Source: Alphaproteobacteria bacterium (lineage in GTDB: Bacteria; Pseudomonadota; Alphaproteobacteria; Micavibrionales; UBA1664). Taken from it: DNA of 5,962 nucleotides. Of this stretch, positions 1-5,666 are shown piece after piece (positions within the stretch are counted from its first letter, which is position 1; every line of letters begins with the position of its first letter). The notes under the pieces were generated by a model that was given only the letters and a program-made list of their open reading frames with translations, had not been told where the DNA came from and did no database searches. The position numbers were made by a program, and so were the translations under genes. The stretch spans positions 1 through 5,962 of the forward strand of contig JAGWXJ010000114.1 of the NCBI GenBank assembly GCA_018969935.1, read 5' to 3'.

Positions 1-1
1 G

Positions 2-430
2 CAGGCCGATACCGGCACCAAGATGATCCATCTGGGCAAAAACACGCGCAGCCGCATCATCGCCAAAACGATTTCCGCAGGCAAATCGGATTCAACGTAC
101 AGGGGGGCCGTGAAAATTTTGCCTAGGGCGGAAGGCGCGCGCAATTTCACCCAGTGCGATAGCCTCCTGATTGGTGACCGGTGTGGCGCCCATACCGTCC
201 CGTACATCGAGTGCAAAAACAATTCGGCCGCCCTCGAACACGAAGCCACGACAAGCAAGATTTCCGAGGATCAGCTGTTTTACTGCCAGCAGCGCGGCCT
301 TTCGGAGGAGGAGGCGGTAGCCCTTATCGTCAACGGTTTTTGCCGTGAGGTTATGCAAAACCTGCCCATGGAATTCGCCGTAGAAGCTCAGAAGCTGGTT
401 GGCATAAGTCTTGAAGGGAGTGTGGGATGA
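2..430 (+). CDS. sufB: SufB, Fe-S cluster scaffold subunit (C-terminal part; 5' end outside window)
   Basis: This is the C-terminal ~142 residues of SufB, open at the left edge of the window. SufB forms the cytoplasmic SufBC2D scaffold on which Fe-S clusters are built. The visible part closely follows E. coli SufB, including the conserved stretches ALEHEATTSKI, EDQLFYCQQRG, VNGFC and EFAVEAQKL, and it ends in the family's usual SVG. Counting back from the shared C-terminus, the Cys codon at 155-157 (in QCDS) matches E. coli Cys405. The Glu codon at 242-244 (in LEHEA) matches Glu434. Both are residues reported as important for sulfur transfer and cluster formation on SufB, so the protein looks functional. 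Its stop codon overlaps the start of the next gene (ATGA), pointing to translational coupling. The assignment is very secure; the N-terminal half and the operon promoter cannot be seen. Confidence 0.97.
   Translation, partial: QADTGTKMIHLGKNTRSRIIAKTISAGKSDSTYRGAVKILPRAEGARNFTQCDSLLIGDRCGAHTVPYIECKNNSAALEHEATTSKISEDQLFYCQQRGLSEEEAVALIVNGFCREVMQNLPMEFAVEAQKLVGISLEGSVG
414..420 (+). promoter_or_regulatory. Ribosome binding site for the 87-aa membrane protein gene
   Basis: AAGGGAG lies inside the last codons of sufB, six bases before the ATG at 427. It is a strong Shine-Dalgarno match. It supports real translation of the small gene that follows, despite its ATGA overlap with the sufB stop. Confidence 0.7.
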
Positions 431-690
431 GCCAGACCCTGCTTGGCATAATCGGTCTTATCGGCGCGGCATGTCCCGTCGTTATGTACTATTTGCTGGA
501 GCAGGAGAAAATTAACCCCAAAAGCACGTTGTACTTCGGGGTGAATGGTGTTGGCTCAGTGCTCATTATTGCGGCCTCGGTCGGCCAGTTCGATTGGGGC
601 GATATCGGCGCAGTACTGATGGAAAGCGCGTGGCTGGTTATCAGCCTGATGGGCATTTACAAAGTCATGAAACCGAAAACATCCGTATAA
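427..690 (+). CDS. Small three-helix membrane protein, CBU_0592-like, inside the suf operon
   Basis: An 87-aa protein with three predicted membrane segments at about residues 4-24, 35-53 and 58-79. A short charged turn (residues 25-32, EQEKINPK) joins the first two, and the C-terminus is basic. The pattern resembles the CBU_0592-like family of small membrane proteins of unknown function: a Gly-rich first helix, a Lys-Ile-x-Pro-x-Ser turn, an Asn-Gly second helix, and a third helix ending in WLVISLMGIYK. That match is from memory of the family pattern. It is reasonable but unconfirmed. The start is well supported by AAGGGAG six bases upstream, and the ATG overlaps the sufB stop. A 17-bp gap follows before the next gene. 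No known SUF component has this architecture, so a role in Fe-S assembly is only suggested by position. Confidence 0.8.
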   Translation: MSQTLLGIIGLIGAACPVVMYYLLEQEKINPKSTLYFGVNGVGSVLIIAASVGQFDWGDIGAVLMESAWLVISLMGIYKVMKPKTSV

Positions 691-695
691 GCCTT

Positions 696-700
696 AGGAG
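696..700 (+). promoter_or_regulatory. Ribosome binding site that fixes the start of the 83-aa gene
   Basis: AGGAG lies in the 17-bp gap after the preceding stop, seven bases before the ATG at 708. It selects this ATG over an upstream in-frame ATG at 594, which would overlap the membrane-protein gene by about 97 bases. Confidence 0.75.
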
Positions 701-707
701 CGAGCTT

Positions 708-959
708 ATGAATAGACTGAAACTCGACATCATTCTTGAAGAAAACCTGAAAGAGGGTGAATTCGAAATCAACACCAACTATGTCCGCGTGGCCAAAACC
801 GGCCGCTACGAGTACGTGGCAAACATAGCGCACAAAACCCCGCTGAATTTCTCCACAAAAAAAATCGTGGGTGACAGAACCTTCTCGTCCAAAGAGGAAG
901 CGGAACGCGATTTGCGCGCGAAGCTCGAGGATGCAAAGGCGTCACTCCGAAAAGGATAA
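708..959 (+). CDS. Small charged soluble protein of unknown function between sufB and sufC
   Basis: An 83-aa protein that I do not recognise. It has no signal peptide, membrane segment or cysteine. The first ~55 residues look strand-rich with alternating polar and hydrophobic residues (for example FEINTNYVRVAKTGRYEYVA). The last ~25 residues (from FSSKEEAERDL) look like a single charged helix. The absence of cysteine argues against direct cluster or persulfide binding. The ATG at 708 was chosen because AGGAG sits seven bases upstream. The gene ends two bases before sufC, and its last codons contain the sufC ribosome binding site (AAAGGA, 951-956), so it sits within the operon transcript. An A8 run at 857-864 encodes the Lys-Lys of TKKI and does not break the frame. 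The gene is probably real given RBS, spacing and continuity, but no function can be assigned. Confidence 0.75.
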   Translation: MNRLKLDIILEENLKEGEFEINTNYVRVAKTGRYEYVANIAHKTPLNFSTKKIVGDRTFSSKEEAERDLRAKLEDAKASLRKG

Positions 960-961
960 GA

Positions 962-1705
962 ATGCTGCAAATCAAAAACCTCCACGCCACGATAGACGAA
1001 AAGGAAATCCTGAAAGGCATCGACCTCACGCTCGAAGCCGGCAAGGTGCATGCCGTTATGGGGCCTAATGGCTCCGGCAAATCGACGCTTTCTTATGTTC
1101 TCTCGGGGCGGGAGGATTATGCCGTAACGGACGGCGAGGTGCTGCTGGATGGCAAGAATATCCTCGCCATGTCGCCGGAAGAACGCGCGGCGGCAGGTGT
1201 GTTTCTGGCCTTCCAGTACCCCATCGAAATCCCGGGCGTGCAAACCACCACCTTTCTCAAAACGGCAGTCAACGCCGTCCGCAAGGCAAGGGGCGAGCCG
1301 GAACTGGACCCAGTCTCCTTCCTGAAAAAACTGAAATCGAATGCCGAAAAACTGGGCGTCCGCGATGAAATGCTCAAACGCCCCCTCAACGTCGGTTTTT
1401 CGGGCGGCGAAAAAAAGCGCATGGAAATCCTGCAAATGGCCATGCTGGAGCCCCGCGTCCTCATCCTCGATGAAACGGATTCAGGCCTTGATATCGACGC
1501 GCTGAAAATCGTGGCGGAAGGCGTAAATGCCTTGCGCGCGCCTGACCGCACGTTCCTGGTCATCACGCACTACCAGCGCCTGCTTGATTACATCGTGCCC
1601 GATGTCGTGCATGTTCTAAGCGCGGGCAAAATTGTCAAAACAGGCGGGGCCGAACTTGCAAAGCAACTGGAAGAAACCGGTTACGCAGGGTACATCGCGG
1701 CATGA
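962..1705 (+). CDS. sufC: SufC, ABC-type ATPase of the SufBCD scaffold
   Basis: A 247-aa ABC ATPase, close to the 248 aa of E. coli SufC. All nucleotide-binding motifs are intact: Walker A GPNGSGKST at residues 34-42, Q-loop Gln85 in FLAFQYP, the SufC-type signature FSGGEKKR at 146-153, Walker B VLILDE at 166-171 with catalytic Glu171, D-loop SGLD at 174-177, and the H-loop His203 in ITHYQRLL. FQYP-x-EIPGV and GEKKRMEILQM are characteristic of SufC rather than of transporter ATPases. SufC is cytoplasmic. Its ATP hydrolysis drives the SufB-SufD rearrangement needed for cluster assembly. AAAGGA five bases before the ATG supports the start, and the stop overlaps the sufD start (ATGA). Confidence 0.98.
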   Translation: MLQIKNLHATIDEKEILKGIDLTLEAGKVHAVMGPNGSGKSTLSYVLSGREDYAVTDGEVLLDGKNILAMSPEERAAAGVFLAFQYPIEIPGVQTTTFLKTAVNAVRKARGEPELDPVSFLKKLKSNAEKLGVRDEMLKRPLNVGFSGGEKKRMEILQMAMLEPRVLILDETDSGLDIDALKIVAEGVNALRAPDRTFLVITHYQRLLDYIVPDVVHVLSAGKIVKTGGAELAKQLEETGYAGYIAA

Positions 1706-2910
1706 AGTACACCCCCGCCAACGCAGAAAGCTTTTTGGCGCAAGCCGAAGAAGCGGGCTGGAAAGCGCCCGCGCTTGAACAGCTGCGCACACGCGGCCTG
1801 CCAACCCCGAAGCTCGAACGCTGGAAGTACACAAACTTGGCTGGCTTCGCGCAGTCTGGCGCAAAACCCGCTACCAAAGTAGCCCTTAATGCCAACCCCG
1901 TGGCGCTGCCATGGATGCTGCAAACCAGCCGCAAGTTCCTGTTCGTCAACGGCCACATGGTGCTGGGTGATGCCCGCCTAAAGGTCGTGCCCGACAATCT
2001 GGAATCCTCCGCGCTCGATAGGTTCGGCGATGAAATGCTCTGGGCCCTCAACACGGCCCTGATGTCCGATGGGCCCAACATCAACATCCTCGAAGATGGT
2101 GCGGTGTTTGAAATCATCCATGTAGGGCAGGGCGGTGATGCACCTTTGCTCGCTTCGCCGCGCACGGCCATCCGTGTGGCAACCAACACCTCCGCCACCG
2201 TCATCGAACAGTTTCTGGCCGTGGGCGATGCACCTGTACACACCAACCACGCAACCGAAATCAATTTGAAACCGGGTGCAAAACTCAACCATATCCGCAT
2301 CCAGATGGAAGCATCCGAACGCACGGTGCTAAACACCCTGCACGCCCGCGTCGCGCGTGACGCTTCGTACAACGCGCACTTCCTGAACCTTGGCGCATCC
2401 CTCAGCAGGCAGGAATATTGGGTGGAGCTTGAGGACAACAATTCATCCTGCGCCATCAAGGGCGCTCAGCTCATGCATGGCCGTCAGCACATGGATACAA
2501 CCGTGCATGTTGATCATAAGGCCCCGCACTGCGCCTCCAATCAGACAATCCGTAACGTGCTGGCAGGCGAGGCCGTGGGCGTGTTTCAGGGCAAAATCCA
2601 CGTTGACCGCGTGGCGCAAAAAACCGATGGCTACCAGCTTTGCAACACGCTCATGCTCTCCGAGCGTGCGACCATGAATACGAAGCCCGAACTTGAAATT
2701 TACGCCGATGACGTCAAGTGCTCGCACGGCACGACAACGGGCAAGCTCGATGAAACGCCGCTGTTCTACATGCGCGCCCGCGGTATCCCCGAGGCCGAGG
2801 CGCGCCGCATGATGCTATTGGCCTTCATCGGCGATTTGTATGACGGCCTGCCCGAATTTGTAGGCACCCCCATCGCAAAACATGTGGAAGGCTGGCTAAA
2901 CCATGTCTGA
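1702..2910 (+). CDS. sufD: SufD, Fe-S cluster scaffold subunit
   Basis: A 402-aa SufD, somewhat shorter than the 423-aa E. coli protein. SufD pairs with SufB in the SufBC2D scaffold and is needed for iron entry during cluster assembly. The N-terminal region carries the usual SufD pattern of a short helical segment followed by RTRGLPTPKLERWKYTNL. The middle is the strand-rich beta-helix core with GVFQGKIHVDRVAQKTDGYQ. The C-terminal region has ADDVKCSHGTTTGKLD and then a helical FYMRARGIPEAEARRMM segment. Cys340 and His342 in KCSHG match E. coli Cys358 and His360; the histidine is considered important for cluster formation at the SufB-SufD interface. The start overlaps the sufC stop by four bases with no strong ribosome binding site, which suggests coupling. 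The last eight bases overlap sufS. Confidence 0.97.
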   Translation: MKYTPANAESFLAQAEEAGWKAPALEQLRTRGLPTPKLERWKYTNLAGFAQSGAKPATKVALNANPVALPWMLQTSRKFLFVNGHMVLGDARLKVVPDNLESSALDRFGDEMLWALNTALMSDGPNINILEDGAVFEIIHVGQGGDAPLLASPRTAIRVATNTSATVIEQFLAVGDAPVHTNHATEINLKPGAKLNHIRIQMEASERTVLNTLHARVARDASYNAHFLNLGASLSRQEYWVELEDNNSSCAIKGAQLMHGRQHMDTTVHVDHKAPHCASNQTIRNVLAGEAVGVFQGKIHVDRVAQKTDGYQLCNTLMLSERATMNTKPELEIYADDVKCSHGTTTGKLDETPLFYMRARGIPEAEARRMMLLAFIGDLYDGLPEFVGTPIAKHVEGWLNHV

Positions 2911-4117
2911 GTGGCGCGCCGATTTTCCGGCCCTTCAAGGCACCATGAACGGAAAGCCGCTGGCTTTCCTTGATTCCGCTGCCAGCGCGCAAAAACCTCA
3001 AGTCGTGCTCGATAAGGTTATGGCCACGCTGTCGGGCCATTACGCAAACATCCACCGCGGCCTCTATGAATATTCGCAGCGTACGACAGCCGAATTTGAA
3101 GCCGTGCGCGGCAAGGTCGCAAACTTCCTGAACGCGAAGTCCGAAAACGAAATCGTCTTCACCCGCAATTCGACCGAGGCCATCAACCTGGTGGCCCACG
3201 CATGGGGCCAGCATTACCTGCACGCCGATGACGAAGTCATTCTGACGGAGATGGAACACCACGCCAACATCGTGCCGTGGCACCTTCTGCGCGACCTTAC
3301 GGGCATCGTCATCAAATACATCCCCGTTACGCAAACGGGCGAGCTGGATTTAAGCAAGCTTGAAGGCCTGCTCACCAAAAAAACGCGCCTTGTGTCTTTC
3401 GTGCATGTATCAAACGCCCTCGGTACCATCAACGATGCGGCAAGCATCGTGGCGCAGGTCCGCGCGTATAATCCCGATATCAAAATTCTGGTCGATGGTT
3501 CGCAGTCCGCAGTGCACATGCCAACCGACGTTCAAAAGCTGGGCTGTGACTGGTTTGTCTGCACGGGCCACAAGCTCTATGGGCCGACAGGCGTAGGCGT
3601 ATTGTGGGGCAGGGGCGAGATACTGGCCAAAACGCCGCCCTATCAGGGTGGCGGCGATATGATCGAGCGCGTGGCCCTCCACGGCATCAAGTACCGCGAG
3701 CCGCCCCAGCGTTTCGAGGCCGGCACCCCCCCGATAGTCGAGGTAATTGGCCTCGGCGCCGCGATTGATTATATGCAAGGGCTTGGCTGGGATAAAATTA
3801 CCGCGCATGAAAACGCGCTCTCGCGCCAGCTTTACGGGCGCCTCTCTGCACGGAAGGACCTGCGCATCATCGGCACATCGCCCAACCGCGCGGGCATCGT
3901 ATCCTTCCTCATGGACGGCGCGTCATCCGCCGATGTCGGCATGATCCTCGACCAGTGCGGCGTAGCCGTGCGCACGGGCCACCATTGCTGCCAACCGCTT
4001 CTGGGTATTTTTGGCGTGGAAGGTACAATCCGTGCTTCTCTGGCCTTGTATAGCACTGAAGCCGATATAGATGCCTTGGAAACAGGCCTCGACAAGGCAA
4101 GGAAACTGCTCGCATGA
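2903..4117 (+). CDS. sufS: SufS, group II cysteine desulfurase
   Basis: A 404-aa PLP enzyme (E. coli SufS is 406 aa) that converts L-cysteine to L-alanine and holds the released sulfur as a cysteine persulfide for the SufBCD scaffold. The N-terminus (RADFPAL, GKPLAFLDSAASAQKP) is typical. ANIHRGLYEYSQR and TEMEHHANIVPW are conserved active-site segments. Lys224 in CTGHKLYGPTG is the PLP Schiff-base lysine. Cys362 in RTGHHC is the catalytic cysteine, with Arg357 the substrate-binding arginine of the same motif. An extra cysteine, Cys363, sits directly beside it. The gene starts eight bases inside sufD, with GGAAGG about 11 bases upstream of the ATG, and its stop overlaps the next start (ATGA). 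No SufE or SufU partner gene is seen nearby. The identification as a SufS/CsdA-type desulfurase is firm. Confidence 0.97.
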   Translation: MSEWRADFPALQGTMNGKPLAFLDSAASAQKPQVVLDKVMATLSGHYANIHRGLYEYSQRTTAEFEAVRGKVANFLNAKSENEIVFTRNSTEAINLVAHAWGQHYLHADDEVILTEMEHHANIVPWHLLRDLTGIVIKYIPVTQTGELDLSKLEGLLTKKTRLVSFVHVSNALGTINDAASIVAQVRAYNPDIKILVDGSQSAVHMPTDVQKLGCDWFVCTGHKLYGPTGVGVLWGRGEILAKTPPYQGGGDMIERVALHGIKYREPPQRFEAGTPPIVEVIGLGAAIDYMQGLGWDKITAHENALSRQLYGRLSARKDLRIIGTSPNRAGIVSFLMDGASSADVGMILDQCGVAVRTGHHCCQPLLGIFGVEGTIRASLALYSTEADIDALETGLDKARKLLA

Positions 4118-4518
4118 AACCCGTCGCCGATACCGAAATGGCAAAACGTGCCTTGGGTGATGAGTGGGACCCGATGTCGGAACCCCCGCACACCGAACAC
4201 ACCGACCACAAACTCTGGGGCCAGATGCGCAAGGCCCTGTGCGATGTCTATGACCCTGAAATTCCGGTAAGCATCTACGAACTGGGGCTGATTTATAAAG
4301 TCGTCGTAACCGACGCCGATGGCGTATCCGATGTCTACGTTGAAATGACGCTCACAAGCCCGCACTGCCCTGTAGCACAGGATATGCCCGGCATGGTGCA
4401 GGGTGCCATCATGCCTATCCGCGGCGTGGGGGAAGTGAAGGTGGATATTGTCTTTGATCCGCCGTGGGATAAATCAATGATGTCGGAAACGGCAAAACTG
4501 CAACTCAATATGTTCTGA
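4114..4518 (+). CDS. sufT: SufT, DUF59/MIP18-type Fe-S protein maturation factor
   Basis: A 134-aa protein whose main part (about residues 37-134) is a DUF59/MIP18 domain. Diagnostic segments are YDPEIPVSIYELGLIYK, MTLTSPHCPVAQDMP, VDIVFDPPWDKSMMSE and the terminal AKLQLNMF. Cys85 in SPHCPVA is the family's single conserved cysteine. SufT-type proteins are accessory factors for Fe-S protein maturation, especially under high demand for clusters; they are related to eukaryotic MIP18/CIA2 proteins. The first ~36 residues are hydrophilic, rich in Glu, Asp, His and Pro, and probably disordered. The start overlaps the sufS stop by four bases and has AAGGA about ten bases upstream. The gene sits between sufS and an A-type carrier, its usual place in alphaproteobacterial suf operons. 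The family is certain; the exact in vivo target is not known. Confidence 0.95.
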   Translation: MKPVADTEMAKRALGDEWDPMSEPPHTEHTDHKLWGQMRKALCDVYDPEIPVSIYELGLIYKVVVTDADGVSDVYVEMTLTSPHCPVAQDMPGMVQGAIMPIRGVGEVKVDIVFDPPWDKSMMSETAKLQLNMF

Positions 4519-4522
4519 AACC

Positions 4523-4855
4523 ATGGGCCCGCTCGTCACCATATCCCCTGAAGCTGCCGCGTTTCTGGCCCCCAAGCTGGGCGGTTCTGCGGGCCTGCTT
4601 GTGACCATCAACAAAAAGGGCTGCGCTGGCGGTGAATACGAATTCGCACCCATTAATTCCGATGCGGTAACCTCCGCCCTTGATTGCGTGGAAGACAAGG
4701 GCATCAAAATCTACTTCGAGAAAAAGTATCTGCTATCCCTCATGGGCGCCGAGTTGGTGTTGCTACAGGATAAATTCAACACCCGCCTCGATTTCAAAAA
4801 CCCGAACGAGGTATCACGCTGCGGCTGCGGCGAGAGTATCCAGCTTCCATCCTGA
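4523..4855 (+). CDS. sufA: A-type Fe-S carrier protein (SufA/IscA family)
   Basis: A 110-aa A-type carrier (HesB/IscA/SufA/ErpA family) that receives Fe-S clusters from the scaffold and delivers them to target proteins in the cytoplasm. The three conserved cysteine ligands are present: Cys34 in KKGCAGGEYEF, and Cys100 and Cys102 in the C-terminal RCGCGES motif. Between them lies the usual GIKIYFEKKYLLSLMGAEL segment, where the family has a conserved Asp/Glu-rich turn and a helix. Its position as the last gene of the suf operon favours SufA over IscA or ErpA, but the sequence alone does not separate these subfamilies cleanly. It starts four bases after the sufT stop with no visible Shine-Dalgarno sequence, so translation probably depends on ribosomes finishing sufT. 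Confidence 0.93.
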   Translation: MGPLVTISPEAAAFLAPKLGGSAGLLVTINKKGCAGGEYEFAPINSDAVTSALDCVEDKGIKIYFEKKYLLSLMGAELVLLQDKFNTRLDFKNPNEVSRCGCGESIQLPS

Positions 4856-4861
4856 AAAACA

Positions 4862-4884
4862 AAACGGCCCGCAAAGGGCCGTTT
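4862..4884. terminator. Bidirectional intrinsic terminator between convergent operons
   Basis: A perfect 9-bp inverted repeat (AAACGGCCC and GGGCCGTTT) with a five-base loop (GCAAA) begins seven bases after the sufA stop. The stem's own A/T end gives a short U-run on either strand. On the - strand a further T-rich stretch follows (4855-4861), and on the + strand a T6 run occurs at 4903-4908. It can terminate the suf transcript and, from the other side, the - strand transcript that ends at 4908. The + strand U-tract directly after the stem is short, so efficiency is uncertain. Confidence 0.8.
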
Positions 4885-4907
4885 CAAATTAAAGCTTAAG
4901 CCTTTTT

Positions 4908-5102
4908 TCAGGCAGCGGGGCCGCCCGACATACCTTGTGGGCCTCTGTTACGGAGTTCGTTGCTGCTGCCATTGATGGCTGCAACCTGTTCCGCATTTCT
5001 TTTTGCTTCATCATAATCGCCGTAGGCAAGTTCGGTTGCCGAGGCGCTCAGGCGTGTGGAGTTGATGGTTCTCATTTCCCTTATTAGCTGGTTTCCCAGC
5101 AT
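4908..5102 (-). CDS. Small uncharacterised ORF, possibly an in-frame tail of the upstream gene
   Basis: A 64-aa ORF that I do not recognise. It has a helical, polar first ~50 residues (TELAYGDYDEAKRNAEQVAAI) and a short Gly/Pro-rich end (NRGPQGMSGGPAA). It has no cysteines, signal peptide or membrane segment. It lies 12 bases after the stop of the 183-aa gene and in the same reading frame, with only one TAA between them. The ATG at 5100-5102 has GAGGG just one base upstream, which is too close for an efficient ribosome binding site. An alternative in-frame ATG at residue 10 also has only a poorly spaced AGGG. It may be a separate small gene, or the end of the upstream protein reached by readthrough or cut off by a recent nonsense change. 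Its end at 4910 sits just before the shared terminator, which fits a last gene of this transcript. Confidence 0.5.
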   Translation of the reverse strand: MLGNQLIREMRTINSTRLSASATELAYGDYDEAKRNAEQVAAINGSSNELRNRGPQGMSGGPAA

Positions 5103-5114
5103 ACCCTCATGATT

Positions 5115-5666
5115 TTATTCTTTTTTTTCCGAGGCTTCAGCCATATCTAGGGCATAGGCCTCATATAAGGTACGATACCCCATATGCTCAAATTCGTCAA
5201 TTATTTCCAATAATCCAGTCCTTTTAACGATCTCGTACACCACAACCGCTTGGTACATGGTGTAATCCCTTTTCTTATCAACGAGTTGCTTGGCAAATCG
5301 TTCCTTCCCCGCACTGATATTGGGGGCAGGCAATTCCCCTGAAACCTGCTGATAAGCTTGCCTGATAGCCCCCGCAAGGTGGATAACGGCGCGGGCAGGG
5401 GGCATGTCCTGCCCGGCTGGGCAGCTTATATAAACTGCTGATTTATCAGGCAAATATCCAAAATCCTGCTTGTTCCTGAGGACATGCATTTCAATGTTTT
5501 TGTCACGGACAAAGGCGAGCATTTCTGCGCCTAGCTCTGATTTTGCTAACAACTTTTTTGCGGCCTCAAGGATAGCGGCCTCGTTTTCATGGCGGAAGGT
5601 GCCTTGCGGTCCGGTCGTCCCGCGTGGCTTCAGGGCCTTGTTCAGTTTTGCAATCAGGTCCGACAT
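5115..5666 (-). CDS. Uncharacterised 183-aa protein with a metallopeptidase-like segment lacking zinc ligands
   Basis: A soluble, mostly helical protein with no signal peptide or membrane segment. Residues 1-60 are charged and helical. Residues 76-81 (SAVYIS) look like a strand. Residues 93-108 (AVIHLAGAIRQAYQQV) form a helix whose spacing recalls the LAHELRHAWQ zinc helix of DUF6782-type putative metallopeptidases. Here the expected HExxH positions read G-A-I-R-Q, so any relative would be catalytically inactive; this is a weak, memory-based comparison. The C-terminal half is helical and ends in a lysine/glutamate tail encoded across an A8 run (5121-5128). The ATG at 5664-5666 has GGAGG nine bases upstream and shares one base with the preceding stop (TGATG), so the gene is coupled to the one before it. 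The segment 5161-5280 is AT-rich (46 G/C of 120) compared with the suf genes. Real gene; function unknown. Confidence 0.75.
   Translation of the reverse strand: MSDLIAKLNKALKPRGTTGPQGTFRHENEAAILEAAKKLLAKSELGAEMLAFVRDKNIEMHVLRNKQDFGYLPDKSAVYISCPAGQDMPPARAVIHLAGAIRQAYQQVSGELPAPNISAGKERFAKQLVDKKRDYTMYQAVVVYEIVKRTGLLEIIDEFEHMGYRTLYEAYALDMAEASEKKE

Noticed and set aside
594..707. Upstream ATG that would lengthen the 83-aa protein to 121 aa
   Set aside because: It would overlap the membrane-protein gene by about 97 bases, and the added residues look like an out-of-frame translation. AGGAG seven bases before the ATG at 708 marks the better start.
857..864. A8 homopolymer in the 83-aa gene as a possible frameshift or sequencing error
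   Set aside because: The frame is continuous across it and ends neatly two bases before sufC with a proper ribosome binding site, so no error is needed to explain the sequence.
1411..1417. A-AAA-AAG heptamer in sufC resembling a -1 frameshift signal
   Set aside because: It simply encodes the conserved GEKKR signature motif, and the full-length SufC reads through in frame with all later motifs intact. I see no supporting structure or useful alternative product.
806..1435. Long open frame (209 aa) antisense to the end of the 83-aa gene and sufC
   Set aside because: It lies opposite a clearly identified SufC and resembles no known protein. It is explained by codon bias in the sense strand.
1635..2459. 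Long open frame (274 aa) antisense to sufD
   Set aside because: The sense strand encodes a complete, well-matched SufD. The antisense translation is low-complexity (Ser/Arg-rich) with no recognisable domain.
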